From: Bretschneidera sinensis
Lineage: Eukaryota; Streptophyta; Magnoliopsida; Brassicales; Akaniaceae
Direction: 5' to 3'
Length of the DNA stretch: 64,000 nucleotides
Assembly: GCA_023935145.1 (NCBI GenBank)
Contig: CM043698.1
Location: 62,339,501 to 62,403,500 of the forward strand
Shown here: piece after piece, positions 21,776 through 34,443 of the stretch
How the letters are laid out: every line of letters starts with the position of its first letter
How positions within the stretch are numbered: position 1 is the stretch's first letter
The notes under the pieces: model-generated
The model's input: only the letters and a program-made list of their open reading frames with translations
The model's database searches: none
What the model was told of the DNA's origin: nothing
Position numbers and translations under genes: made by a program

Positions 21776-22916
21776 TTTTTTATCAATTAAGATAAATCAC
21801 AAGAGACAATTTTGTCGATTTTTGTATACACTCCCTTTTTGCAGAAGAAGAGATGGAACTGAAATTGTCTACCCATAGAGAAAGTTACTAATAGGAACTA
21901 ATGCAGTTCTTTCAGCATTTTTTATTAATTGTAAAGTTTTAGAATAAAATATGTTAAACTAATAAAATTTTGTGGATAATTTTCAGTTAACACTAGAAGT
22001 AAATTTAGTTTTACTTTCCTTTTGTTCGATATGACAGTATAGAATCATATTCTGTTTGCAGCCCTTTTAAAGGAAACAGAATTTGATCATCAGTGTACTA
22101 ATCTCAATGTCTGCAATTTGAACAATTAAGTTCAAAGATTGGGGCTCATTCATGCTTAGTACTTATATACACCACAAGTCAGCTACAATACTGACCAAAT
22201 GATTTGGTCAATGGGAAAACTTAGAAAGGATTAAGGAATATCTAGAGAACAAAGGAATGTGTTAATTGTTGAACCAAAATTCATCCACAAGAAATGATGG
22301 TGAGCAGATTATTGGTAATATGATTGTAAACTATCTAATAAAGGGATATTGTGTCCTCGAATAGCATTCCTTTGTTCATGTGAATGAAATGTTTAGCTCA
22401 AGAGTTCAGCTTTGAAGAAATTGGAAATGATAAAGAGAAGACAGAAATGTTTGACAGAAGTCACAAGCTGAAATCAGGTCAGTTATACTACCTACGACTG
22501 TTCATTATTCTATCTTACTTTAATTAGTATCTTATTATGTGTTGAGGTGAATCCTTGAACCAACAGTGATGCCTACTAGAAAGGACCTCACAACTGCATA
22601 ATTTGCTTGCTGCAGAGCAATTTACCCATATTTCCTTTCTGAAAGGCTTGAAAGTACAACATCATATTTATGTTGCAATTTCAGTTTAATCAGAAACCCA
22701 CCAAAAGTACCCTTTACATGGTTGATTTGCTTTGCTGAGAATAGTGGGGGAATTTGTGATTGGATTGCTAGCAAATAAAAGCTGCTAGACAGTTTTATTC
22801 AGCTGTTATGCCTAATCAAGGCCTAGAATGGAGTAAAATCAACAATTTTCCAGGTTACATACAAAACTACCTTCATTTACCCGAAGGTTGTGAAAATGCT
22901 TTCTACTTATAAAGGA
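21776..22916. other. SAUR 3' flank, spacer and unassigned sequence
   Basis: No gene is visible. Up to about 22540 it repeats 14340-14870. From 22545 to the copia insertion at 22922 the sequence has no other copy in the window and I do not recognise it. Confidence 0.55.
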
Positions 22917-22921
22917 CATTC

Positions 22922-23545
22922 TGTAATAAATTCATAGTGGCCATTAAGTGGAGACCATTTCAATATGATGGAGTCAATTGTGGCCATTAAATGAAGGCCA
23001 TTAAGCTCTACAAAGCATTAATTGTGGCAATTATGTTCCACTAAGAATTAATTGTGGCCAAATTAATTCAATTATTCTTAGTGCATTTCTCCTATAAATA
23101 GGATAATCATAGAGCATATGAAAAGTTAGAGTATTAGAGAGAAAACGCAAGGTGCATGCTTAAGATATATTGGTTCATATTCTTAATGGTTGTATTGAGA
23201 GTATAAGGTATATGTAACCAACCTATATATGGTCCATGTTTAACCCTTTGGCCATCCATTGATTGCGGTAATAAGTGTATGGAATACGGACGCACGTTAT
23301 TGATGGAAGAACATGTATAAATACAGGTTTGGTCCCTAGACTCGATACTACTCATTTTTCTTTCATACACCATCAATTGAAGAGAGTTCTGAGAGTCTAG
23401 AAGAACCAATATCGAGAGAATAGCGGATTGTGTAAGTGAAAAGCTTCAATAGCCGGAGGTATGTTTACGGTCTTTATAATTCCGTATTTAATCTATATGC
23501 TATTGAAGTTGTTTAGCATGTTTAGATTATATTTAAGTTCTAATA
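22922..23545 (+). repeat. 5' LTR of the copia element
   Basis: It starts TGTAATAAATTC and ends TTCTAATA. Near its start it holds internal repeats of the word GTGGCCATTAA(G/A)TG(G/A)AG. A TATA-like CTATAAATAGG lies near 23093. Confidence 0.88.
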
Positions 23546-23546
23546 T

Positions 23547-23559
23547 TTGGTATCAGAGC
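23547..23559 (+). other. Primer binding site (initiator tRNA-Met)
   Basis: TTGGTATCAGAGC lies one base after the LTR and matches the initiator tRNA-Met 3' end. Confidence 0.88.
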
Positions 23560-25034
23560 GTTGTTTGCCTCTGTCTTGAAGTATTAAGCAATCTGTAATA
23601 CTTTCGATTTATACCCGAAAAATAATTTGATTTCAAAGTTTGTTTTTCGAGTATTTTTTGATAGAAAATAATGTTAGAAATCATTAGGAAATTTAATTTC
23701 TAGTATTTCTGAGTTTTAAAATCTTGTCTTGGTATCTTGGAAGCCAAGATTTAGTTGGGTTTTGAAAACGGGTTAAAAGCGACCCAGCTGAAGGTTGAAG
23801 ACCATTTGTTTAGGAAAATATCTTGCAGTTTCCAAATTCGGTAATTTTCCAAAAATTCTATATATATATTTGGAAGTTCAGATTTTGGCCTAATTTTTTG
23901 GATTTTCACAATTTTGCACATGACTTATAATTATTTGCAAAAATAATATTAATGACCTAGTGGTAAGGGCGAATTTGGGACTATGTGGTAGGCACATGGT
24001 CTTGGGTTCGATTCCCCATGAGATCAAACTTTTGATTATTTTGTTCAAATTAAGATTATGCATATATACTATTTATGTTACTACTATATATATGCAATTT
24101 GATTAAGTGCTCATATTTAGCATGATTTTCAATTCATACTTTTAGAATGAGTTTATTTTATGCAATGAATTAAATTAAATGCATAATATTATGTTTGATT
24201 ATGCAATTTATGTTTATAAGAATTTTATTTACATATGATAACATATTATTAAGTTTAGATATTGTTAGATTATGTAAGCTTAGGTTATTATCATAAAACT
24301 TAATTTGTGCATAACACATTAGGTTCATAATATATTAGTATGAACAATTAAGTTAAAAATTATGAATAATTCATAAACAATTTGTAGTTGGCATAAGACA
24401 GCATGATCTGAGACAATGCTCTGTCTAGGGATTCTGGTTTTTAATGAGGGTTTGTCCCGACCAATTATCCTTTGAGCACTCTTAGTGATTGCCTATTATG
24501 TTACTGTGTAATTGCTTTTGAGCATTAAGTAGAGCCTAAAATATAGTAAATATAAATGTCTAGTGAACTATATAATTTTAAATATTTAAAGAGTAGCCAC
24601 AACATCTTTAATTATATAAAAATTATATATTAAGTGGATTAGGATCACATAATGGACATTAATTGTGATTAATTATATAAATATAATGATTTTACTCCAC
24701 AGAGATTTTATTATGCTTATATAATTAATTAGGATAATATATTAAAATTAGTTTTTCTTAATTTACCCATAGGAGTTAAGAAGAATTAATTTAATATCAT
24801 GAAGTTTAAAGATATAAAAACATCAAACTGTAAGCATAATATACATTATGAATTTAGTAAAAGTAGTTTGATAAAATCTATCATAAAGTATAAAGAATCT
24901 TATTGAATTAAAAATTTAGCCCACAGGTAATTTTTAATGAAATTAGATTCAATTTCAGCGTGTTTTTACATTGGTAAAACATGCAATTTAGAAAATAATA
25001 CCTCAAATCTTGACATAAGCTTTTGAACTTTATG
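23560..25034 (+). other. Long untranslated leader of the copia element
   Basis: About 1.5 kb of AT-rich sequence separates the primer site from gag. No reading frame is visible. It contains the tRNA-like Pol III boxes listed separately. Confidence 0.7.
23953..24015 (+). other. tRNA-like Pol III A and B boxes (possible SINE head)
   Basis: TGACCTAGTGGTAAGG at 23953 resembles the A box (TGGCNNAGTGG). GGTTCGATTCC at 24005-24015 is an exact B-box consensus. Their spacing of about 40 bp fits a tRNA or SINE promoter. No full cloverleaf is evident, so this is more like a plant SINE head than a tRNA gene. SINE ends and target duplications were not identified. Confidence 0.55.
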
Positions 25035-25954
25035 CAGTTTCTCAACCCACTAGTTTCTCTGATATCCGTTGTGACATACCTAAACTTAGGGGAGATAACT
25101 ATAAGGTATGGAAGGAGAGGATTCTCCTCCATCTAGGGTGGATGGACATAGATTATGCTATTAGGAATGATGAACCACTGACAATCGCTGATAACAACAC
25201 TCCAGCTGCCGTCACGTTATATGAGCGATGGGAGCGATCCAATCGGCTCAGCGTGATGTTTATCAAGACTAAGATAACTGCTGGTATATGTGATTTTGTC
25301 GACCAGCACGAGAAAGTCCGTGATTTGTTGAAAGTCATTGACAATCAATTCGTCACTTCAGAAAAGGCATTAGAAAGCACCCTGATAATGAGATTATCAT
25401 CCCTCAGACTCACCAGCGTAAAAGGTGTGCGCGAGCACATAATGCAAATGCGTGACATTGCAGTTCAACTTAAGAAGCTCGAGGTTGATATGTTAGAGTC
25501 CTTCTTAGTGCACTATATTCTAAACACCCTTCCAACACAGTACGGGCCTTTCAAAATCTCGTACAACACACATAAAGACAAATGGTTAATCAATGAATTA
25601 ATGACCATGTGTGTTCAAGAAGAAGAGGGGCTTGTGATGGAACTGGGTGAGAGTGCAGTGCTGGCTACTACCCGTGGGAAGGACATATTAGAACCAACCT
25701 CGTTTGTTTGTTATGAATCTAATATGGTTAATGTTAATATTAACACTTGGTGGATTGATTCTGGATCTACAATCCATATTGTAAACTCCTTGCAGGGTAT
25801 GCAAAACCTAAGGAAACTAGTGGGAAGTGAGCAAAACATCTTATCAGGCAACAAGATGGGCTCACATGTGGAGGCGATTGGAACTTATAGTTTAACTTTA
25901 AGTGGTGTTATTTTAAAATTGGAAAGGACCTTTTATGTACCAAGTTTCTCATGA
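25035..25954 (+). pseudogene. gag: gag and protease region of the copia element
   Basis: The gag frame enters near 25035 (PTSFSDIR, then LRGDNYKVWKERILLHLGWM) with no ATG before the internal Met at 25142. The UBN2-type capsid homology continues to about 25650 (LKVIDNQF, LSSLRLTSVKGVREHIMQM, FLVHYILNTLP). The CCHC zinc knuckle expected next is missing: gag passes straight from about 25680 into a protease start (NTWWIDSGSTIHI at about 25745). The retropepsin Asp-Ser-Gly is intact. The frame ends at a TGA at 25952-25954, a likely CGA to TGA change, and continues in the same frame after it. Confidence 0.85.
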
Positions 25955-25957
25955 AAC

Positions 25958-28952
25958 TTGATTTTTGTTTCCAGACTTATACCATTTGGTTATTCCTTTA
26001 ATTTTCAAGACATATCTTTCAGTTTATTTTATAAAACTGATTGTGTTGGGAATGTTATTTTGTTTGATGGTCTTTATCGTCTTTATTTACAAAATGATGC
26101 CACTTATAGTTCAATGAATGTTCAAACTGGTGTTAAAATGTGTAATATTAACGAAGACTCCTCTATGTTATGGCACCGGAGATTAGGACATATCTCCATA
26201 GAAAGAATTAAAAGATTAGTGAATGAAGGGGTACTTAGTACTCTAGATTATACTGAATTTGAGACTTGTGTGGACTGCATTAAGGGAAAGCAGACTAACA
26301 AGTCCAAGAAAGGTGCTAATAGGAGTTCAGACATATTAGAAATCATTCATACTGATATATGTTGTCCAGACATGGATGCACATGGTCAGAAATATTTCGT
26401 CACTTTTATTGACGATTACTCACGATATATGTATATCTATTTGCTACATAAGAAAAATGAAGCATTGGATGCCTTCAAAGTCTCTAAGGCTGAAGTTGAT
26501 AACCAATGCAAAAAGCAAATACAAATTGTGAGATCCGATAGAGGTGGAGAATATTATGGTAGATACACAAAAAGTGGACAAGCACCTGGTCTTTTTGCCA
26601 AGTTTCTTCAAGAACATGGGATTGTTGCCCAATACACCATGCCTGGTTCCCCGGACCAGAACGGTGTTGCAGAAAGTAGAAACCGAACATTGATGGACAT
26701 GGTGCGGAGTATGCTTAGCAACTCTAACCTTCTTACATCCTTGTGGACTGAAGCACTAAAGACGGCTGCGTATATGTTAAACTGAGTTCCAACCAAGGCT
26801 GTTCCCAAAACACCATTTGAATTATGGAAAGGTTGAAAACCGAGTTTGTGATATATGCGCATATGGGGATGTCCATCTGAGGTGAGAATTTATAACCCAC
26901 AATAGAAGAAACTAGATCCGATGACCATTATTAGGTATTTCGTTGGATATACCGAAAGGTCCAAGGGTTACAGGTTTTATTGTCCAACTCATATTACTAG
27001 GATTGTGGAATCAAGAAACGCTAAGTTTCTAGAGAATGACATGATCAGTGGGAGGGATCGGTTCAGGAACTTAGTTCCTGCACATGATCATACATAATCT
27101 CAACCTTCATCAAATGATATATTGATTATAGTTCATAACACGCCTCAAGTACAAGCTTGTGTTGACCAATCGATCATTGAGGCTCCACAAGCTGCTGACA
27201 ACATTCTAATAGATCAAGTAGTTTAGGAAATACCACAAGTTCCTGAACAACCAGTTGAACCACAAGCTCCCTTGGGAGACATTAGTACAACATTAAGAAA
27301 ATCTACTAGAGTCAGGAGATCAGCAATTCCTAGTGATTACATTGTGTATCTACAAGAATCTGACTATAATTCTGGAGCCGAAAATGATCCTGAAACCTTT
27401 TCACAGGCCAGGAGTTGCAAAGAGTCAACCTTGTGGCACGATGCCATGAAGGAAGAGATGAATTCCATGAAAAGCAATAGAGTCTGGGATCTTATAGAGT
27501 TGCCTAATGGAGCGAAGGCCATTGGTTGCAAATGGGTCTTTAAGACCAAAAAAGATTCATTAGGCAACATTGAGAGATACAAAGCGAGACTCATTGCTAA
27601 GGGATTTACTCAAAAAGAAGGAATCGATTACACGGAGACTTTCTCTCCTATATCTAAGAAAGATTCTCTTTGTATTATTTTGGCATTAGTTGCTCATTTT
27701 GATCTTGAGCTGCAACAAATGGATGTGAAAACTGCATTTCTTAATGGAGATTTGGAGGAAGAGGTTTATATGAAACAACCTGAAGGTTTCTCCTCTAATG
27801 ATGGTGAGAATTTGGTTTGCAAGCTTAAGAAATCCATATACGGTTTAAAACAAGCCTCCCGTCAATGGTATTTTAAATTCCATGAAGTAATTTCTTCATT
27901 CGGTTTTGTTGAAAACCCCATGGATCAATGTATATACCAGAAGGTCAGTGGGAGTAAAATTTGTTTTCTTGTTTTATATGTGGATGATATTTTACTTGCA
28001 ACCAATGATAAGGGCTTGCTGCATGAGGCAAAATAATTTCTCTCTAAAAATTTTGAAAAATATGGGTGAGGTATCTTATGTCATTGGCATTGAGATCCAT
28101 AGAGATAAACCTCGAGGTGTTTTAGGTCTATCACAAGAAACCTATATCAACAAAGTTTTGGAGAGATTTTGGATGATAGATTGTTCACCAAGTGTAGCTC
28201 CCATTGTGAAGGGTGATAGGTTCAATTTGAACCAATGCCCGAAGAATGATTTTGAGAGGGAATCCATGAAGAGCATTCCATATGCTTCTGCAGTCAGAAG
28301 CCTTATGTATACTCAGGTCTGCACTAGACCTGACATTGCATTTATTGTAGGGATGCTAGGGCGATATCAGAGTAACCTAGGTATAGACCACTGGAGAGCT
28401 GCAAAGAAAGTAATGAGGTATCTTCAAGGAACTAAAGACTACAAGCTTATATATAGACAGACGGACAATCTGGATGTGATTGGCTACTCTGATTTAGACT
28501 TTGCTGGCTGTGTTGATTCACGTAAATCAACATCAAGGTACATTTTTATGATGGCTAGTGGAGCTGTTTCTTGGATAAATGTTAAGCAGACATTGACTGC
28601 TACTTCTATTATGGAAACCGAGTTCGTCTCCTGTTTTGAGGCCACTTCATATGGTGTATGGCTTAGGAGTTTCATTTCTGGGCTTAGAATCATGGATTCT
28701 ATATCTAGGCCATTGAGAATTTTCTACGATAATTCAGCTGCTGTCTTTATGGCTAAGAACAATAAAAGTGGAAGTCGAAGTAAACACATCGACATTAAGT
28801 ATTTAGCCATAAGAGAACGTGTAAAAGAAAAGAAAGTGGTTATTGAACACATTAGCACTGAATTGATGATCGCTGATCCTTTGACTAAAGGAATGCCACC
28901 TCTGAAATTCAAGGATCATGTAGAGAAAATGGGACTTGGTTCCACTTTGTAA
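25958..28952 (+). pseudogene. pol: Integrase, reverse transcriptase and RNase H of the copia element
   Basis: GAG-pre-integrase is at about 26170 (LWHRRLGHISIERIKRL) with zinc ligands continuing to CVDCIKGK. The integrase catalytic D, D and E are visible in HTDICC, RSDRGGEYYG and NGVAESRNRTL. A TGA at 26783-26785 and further stops to about 26905 break the end of integrase. Reverse transcriptase is open at 27272-28036 (CKWVFKTK, QMDVKTAFLNGDLEEEVYM, SIYGLKQASRQW, LYVDDILLATN), so the YVDD site is intact. A frameshift at about 28035 follows. RNase H runs to 28952 (GYSDLDFAGCVDSRKSTS, SRSKHIDIKY, MIADPLTKG). Part of RNase H has Thr and Val substitutions around the conserved TEAE motif (METEFVS). 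Confidence 0.9.
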
Positions 28953-29247
28953 GTGTATACATACAGTTTATTAATGAAACTCTTACATATTTAGATGTTT
29001 TCTCATATTCATGTGCACCTTAATTTTTTTGAGAAAATTCATTTGTAAAGGACCAAGAATAAACATAGGGTTTATTCATTAAGAAAAGTTACCACATGAA
29101 GAATAATAATTGAAGAACTAAATGCATCGTAATACATGGAAGGTAATACTCACTCTTAGATGACTTATCGCCATGATTCATGTATTTACTTCTTAAAATA
29201 CATCAATGGGTTTAAGTTAGGTTAAACATATGGACCAAGTGGGAGAA

Positions 29248-29884
29248 CGTAATAAATTCATGGTGGCCATTAAGTGGAGGCCATTTCAATATGGTGGAGT
29301 CAATTGTGGCCATTAAGTGAAGGCCATTAAGCTCCATAAGCATTAATTGTGGCAATTAAGTGGAGGCAATTATGCTCCACTAAGAATTAATTGTGGCCAA
29401 ATTAATTCAATTATTCTTAGTGCATTTCTCCTATAAATAGAATAACCATAGAGCATATGAAAAGTTAGAGTGTTAGAGAGAAAACACAAGGTGTATGCTT
29501 AAGGTATGTTGGTTCATATTCTCAATGGTTGTATTGAGAGTATAAGGTATATGTAACCAACCTATATATGGTCCATGTTTAACCTTTTGGCCATCCATTG
29601 ATTGTGGTAACAAGTGTATGGAATACGGATGCACGTTCTTGATGGAAGAACATATATAAATACAAGTTTGGTCCCTAAACTCGGTACTACTCATTTTTCT
29701 TTCATACACCATCAATTGAAGAGAGTTATGAGAGTCTAGAAAAACCAATATAGAGAGAATAGCGAATTGTGTAAGTGAAAAGCTTCAATGGCCGGAGGTA
29801 TGTTTACGGTCTTTATAATTCCGCATTTAATCTATATGCTATTTAAGTTGTTTAGCATGTTTAGATTATATTTAAGTTCTAATA
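29248..29884 (+). repeat. 3' LTR of the copia element
   Basis: It matches the 5' LTR with modest divergence, starting CG instead of TG, and ends TTCTAATA next to the CATTC target duplication. The 28953-29247 stretch before it is untranslated element sequence ending in the purine tract. Confidence 0.88.
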
Positions 29885-30514
29885 CATTCAAGTTTGGTAG
29901 GAGAGCTAAGGAAAAGTTCATCATAGCTATAGATTTCTTGGTTATCCTATTACAAGTCATTAGCTCATCATTATTAAGTTATTTATCCTCTTCTTTCATT
30001 ATTAGACCGCTTTCTTTTCTTGTTCAATTAGGCATTACAACTTCAACGTTGCAACTTGTTTGTCAATGTTTCCTCCACTTGAAAACACGCCCTAAACTAA
30101 TTGTCTCAAGTATGTCCCTAATCTGACGATCACTTAGTTTTGCATTTATTTCAACATTTAAGTATCCATCTGTCCATTTCCAAACTTTATCTAGTCATCC
30201 ATTGGTTATTTTAAAAGTTGTAGGGCACACTGTTTTTTAACAAACAGACAGTAAGATTTTTCAGCCTCTAATTTTTGTGCAATAGTTGGGAGACAAAACC
30301 ATGTGAACAGACACAACCAAATGCTTCAATGCCACTTATTCCATATCTTAAAGGGTTTTCATATATAATTCCATCTATATAAACTCACATATCTTGGTCA
30401 CAAACCAACTCAATTCTTCACATTACCAATTCATAGCTTTTCCTTAAACAACAAACCCTCTAAAATCTTATTCGTTGGTTCTATTCTGCAGAAATATACT
30501 ATCAATTAAAAAGA

Positions 30515-30853
30515 ATGGGTGTTCGTTTGCCTGGTGTTATCCTTGCTAAGCAAATTCTTCGCTGGTCTGTTTTAAGTGCAAATATAGCAGCTTCAACATA
30601 TGTAGATGTACCTAAAGGCTTTTTTCCAGTTTATGTTGGGGAGACCCAGAAGAAGAAATTTGTGGTTCTCGTATCATATTTGAACCAGTCTTCATTTCAA
30701 ACTTTGCTAAGTAAAGCTGAAGAAGAGTTTGCTTTTGATCATCTTGTCATGAAGAAATTTTCATTAGTGTCATTTCTCAGTTGGAATAGATCACAAGAGA
30801 AGGCACCCCAACAATTTTGTATAGAGGAATTGCCAATCCAATGTAAATATTAG
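30515..30853 (+). pseudogene. SAUR-like gene, type I, altered C-terminus
   Basis: The start [18 protein letters not shown] and the core [18 protein letters not shown] are well preserved, followed by [19 protein letters not shown]. After FAFDH about 23 bp are missing relative to the 7513 copy (the block coding PxGGLTIPC). The frame shifts and a new 36-residue tail of low SAUR similarity is read to the stop at 30851-30853, giving 112 residues. The ATG and TATA box (30376-30383) are intact, so an mRNA is possible, but the conserved C-terminal part of the SAUR domain is lost. I treat it as a pseudogene. Confidence 0.85.
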
Positions 30854-31643
30854 CTAGAGATAAAAAGAGGGGAGAAAATTCTCCATGTAAGAAAAGCTAT
30901 TAAATAGAAATGGTTCTTTACTTTTCTCTTTGCATATGATTGGTGCTCTGTAGTATTTCCCTTTTACTTTATGGAACTTAATTCTCAATTAAATATAAAC
31001 TAACTCTCTAATGACTAAATCAACTGAAAAATTGAATGGCCCATAACTATTAATTCATTTGATTTTCTATTATAAATTTAGTTAGCATGCTGACATAGCA
31101 AGTTGTAATTGGTCACTATATCACAAATGGGCTCTATCTAAATGTTTTAATTTAGCATGCTGGCTATGAATCCGTGCAAATGCATGGGAATTTTTTGTTT
31201 ATTAAAATTTTAAAAATAATAAATAAATAATTTATCGTTATAATATTGTGAACTCGTGCAAATGCATGCGATAAACGCATTTTATTATATTTTGTAATTT
31301 TAAAAAATGTTAAGAAATGAAATTTATTATATACATATTAGTGATACGACACTCATTAAATAAATAAGAAATTCAAAGTAAATATAATTATTAACGCTCA
31401 AACAGATAATTTTGGTCGATAAATTGAACAAACATAAATCCTCAAATAAAGAAAAAATTCTTGTAGAATCTCATAATTCAATAAAGGCAAACAATCTAAT
31501 TCATTCTTGTTTCTCACCACCGCTCTTTGCTTCTTCCATGCACATTCAAAGTTTTGAAATATATAATATTTATATTTTTGAAATTTAATTATGTTTTTTA
31601 ATGTAATAACGATTTTTTTATAACAAAGATTTAAGGTATATAC
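30854..31643. other. Unit B spacer left of the Athila-like insertion
   Basis: No gene is visible. Up to about 31545 it matches 7809-8590 of unit A. From 31546 to 31643 AT-rich sequence without a match in units A and C begins, and ends at the TATAC target site. Confidence 0.6.
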
Positions 31644-32326
31644 TGTTGCACGATTATCTACCTAAATTAATAAGCAAATAATCGTACTTGTTTTACTTGC
31701 AAGTGCACAAGGTCAATGGTAACATAGTGTGCAAGTGCGAGATCATCTCCACAGGGATTGGTAAATTTCGATTTAGAATTAGTTTTTCAAAATAAAAAGA
31801 GATAGAAATAAATGTTGAGTGTGAATTAATAATGATAGGAACATAGGGTTGTGATATCCACCACTAATTACACTTTCACACTAAATAAGGTGTCAACGCT
31901 CTAGCCCTACTATGAATACCTAATGGTTGCCAACCTAAGGGCTTGGTCCACACCTTAAGCTATTGATCTCCCTAAGCAACGAGTTAGGCATGGTGTATAC
32001 TATAACTCTTTTCTTTCTAAGGGATTCAGCATGGGTGTATACTGAGTTGTTCCTTAAGAGAGCATAAGGGCTGTGGAGATCTGCAACCACACGGGATCTA
32101 GGGCTTGGCCCACTCTCGGTTTCCCATGTTGATTAACCCAAGAATCCGGAGTTGATTTCTTTTGTTATTATTGTTGAACCCATGACTCAGTCATCTAAAT
32201 TGATTCAACTAACTTATCCATACCACATGCATACGTTGATCAAACACACACATATGAGGAATTTAAATAAAAACAGGCATTAATCAATTAAAGAATCATA
32301 ACATGACTATTCGCAAAGGTAATCAA

Positions 32327-32395
<69 letters not shown>

Positions 32396-32979
32396 ATGTG
32401 TGTGGAAAAACATAATTAGGGCTTCAATCGAGCCCTATAAGAGTTTAGTTACACATGTTAAGTAAACTAAACATCATAATCATAACTAAACTAGAACAGA
32501 AAAATAAAACCCGAAGAATGCTGAGGAGACGAGTCATCAATTCCTCTCCAAAGCTTGCAACTTCAAGTTAAAAACCAAAAGTCTATTTTCTGTGTTTTAC
32601 AAGGCTATATATAGGGCTCTAAGGGTGCCCCGAAACCCAAATTTCTAATTTAAGGTCTGGAGACTTCTTTCCATTTCTAGCTCTACCGCCTCTGGTGCGT
32701 GTGCACTTGATCACATGGGTCTGCACTCGAGCGCATGTGTGCGCTTGAGCCTTCTAAGTGTGCACTTGATCACAAGGGAGGTGTACTCGAGCGCACCTTG
32801 CTGGTTTTGCAGATCTTCACTTTTTATTCCTTAGAGCTCCAAAATGTCTTCTTTTTGTCAAAGCCCTATGAAAAACACATAAAACATGAAAATGAAGTAT
32901 AATCTAGTAAAATAAATAAACAAAGAGTCTAACAAGCGTAAATTAAGGGGCTTAAATATGACTATTTAAGCAGTTATCA
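31644..32979 (-). repeat. Left LTR (3' LTR of the minus-strand Athila-like element)
   Basis: It is 1336 bp and starts TGTTGCACG. It carries an (AT)/(GT) microsatellite at 32329-32403. The palindromic CTCGAG-type motifs seen in the right LTR are partly decayed here (near 32700-32800). Confidence 0.9.
32329..32403. repeat. AT/GT microsatellite in the LTR
   Basis: About 54 bp of (AT)n followed by (GT)n. The other LTR has mainly (GT)n at 40036-40074. Similar AT runs lie at 33834-33867 and at 41966-42033. Confidence 0.9.
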
Positions 32980-32996
32980 CACCCCCAAACTTACAT
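32980..32996 (-). other. Polypurine tract of the Athila-like element
   Basis: On the minus strand the sequence reads AGTTTGGGGGTG directly before the left LTR, as expected for plus-strand priming. Confidence 0.75.
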
Positions 32997-33832
32997 ATTA
33001 CTAGTCCTTTAGCAATACAAAATGAAAGAGTATATCAAAACAAAATTAAAGATAAATTCATTCTTCATGATAAAAAAAAAAAAAAAAATTTGGGTTGCAC
33101 ATAAAACCATGATGACCGTTCACGAGTAAGCTTATAATAAAAACACATTTTTGTAGTAAATAAGGATTTTAAAAGTTCAGGTTACTTACCTAAGGTTGGC
33201 TTAAGGCATCGCAAGTTTGATTTGGTGTATGGTGAATTAGCACATAGAAGATGGAACTTCCAAATAATTTTAATGTATAGTGTTTCGATGTCCAAACCTT
33301 CATCGAATTCCTTATCAGATAGAACAAAGATGGCATAGTTTTTTTTTTTACTTCTTTTCTTTTTCTTTCATCATGAGATTTTTGCCATGTTGAGTTCCAT
33401 TAAGCTTTCTAATTGACCCTTGTAGCGAGTGTTTAGTCAATAACTCCCAAACCAGATGGTTTTAGGGCATTAGGTGTAAAGACACCCCTAAGGACTTACT
33501 AACTCGGGTCAAAAAGGCTACGGAACTAACAGGTCTTAATGCCGCCAAGTGAAATTCCCATCTTTTGAAGTGAACACTCATTGCTTACTGAGGCAAGAGG
33601 TCCAGTTACTCAGTGAAAATTTTTTTTATGATCATTAAATGCTTAAGTCTCACCTTTTGACGTGAACACTCACTGCTTACTGAGGTAAAAAGTCCAGTTA
33701 CTCAGTGGAAAGTTTATTTAATGATCATTAGGAGCATTTTATTGTTTTCTTTTGCATGATAAACATTTTTTTCTTTATTTTTCTATGTCAAAGTGTTCTT
33801 CTAACAAGTTATCCGATTACAATTGGTCATGG

Positions 33833-33873
<41 letters not shown>

Positions 33874-34443
33874 TGTCATATCCCACACAATTGTGTGCTA
33901 ATGTGCTTGTGTTAGTTTTAGATCAAACTTGTGAATTCTCAGGTGCCTTGAGGTAGGTAACTTAAACTTTTAAAATTCCTATTACTAGGCTATGTGTTCT
34001 AGATTTTAAGCTTACTAATGAAGTTTTATCATATTTGCTTTAAATCAACCGAAATTTTCAACACAAAATGATCATGCATTTATCTTTAAAACAAAAATTT
34101 TGGGACATAGTGTGTGCATGTGTGTGCAAGTGTCTCTCTCAACCCCTAAACTTAATATACACATTGTCCCTAATGTGTGTGTGACATGGAAAGATCTAAC
34201 CTGGTAGATGGAGAACTAAACTGCTTATATTGCTCGTAGCACACCCCCAAACTTGAACTGGATGCACGCACTAAGTTCCTGACAAAGAAAAACAAATGTT
34301 GTGCCGGAAAACAAGAGATGTGGAAAATAAACTACTAAATGAACATAAATAAGAAAATAAAAATACTATAATAAAAAGGATATGCAGTGGGGTGCCTCCC
34401 ATAAACGCTAAGTTTTACGTCTTCAGCTAGATGGGGTATCCTC
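32997..34443. other. Non-coding 3' region of the Athila-like element
   Basis: No gene is visible. A direct tandem repeat with a period of about 93 bp lies at 33557-33728, with the shared core GTGAACACTCA(T/C)TGCTTACT in each copy. A microsatellite is at 33834-33867. Confidence 0.7.

Larger units (their letters stand above)
22922..29884 (+). mobile_element. Ty1/copia LTR retrotransposon, near complete
   Basis: Two LTRs of 624 and 637 bp (22922-23545, 29248-29884) are flanked by the 5-bp target duplication CATTC (22917-22921 and 29885-29889). An iMet-type primer site follows the left LTR. The order protease, integrase, reverse transcriptase, RNase H is that of copia. A purine-rich tract (AAGTGGGAGAA) precedes the right LTR. 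Gag and pol share one frame until about 28035. A few stops and one frameshift disable it. Confidence 0.92.

Noticed and set aside
23953..24025. A tRNA gene
   Set aside because: The A and B boxes are there, but no complete acceptor stem or anticodon arm could be formed by eye, so it was kept only as a tRNA-like element.
29788..30126. 112-codon plus-strand frame at the right copia LTR
   Set aside because: It spans the LTR end, the target duplication and unrelated flank, so it is not a gene.
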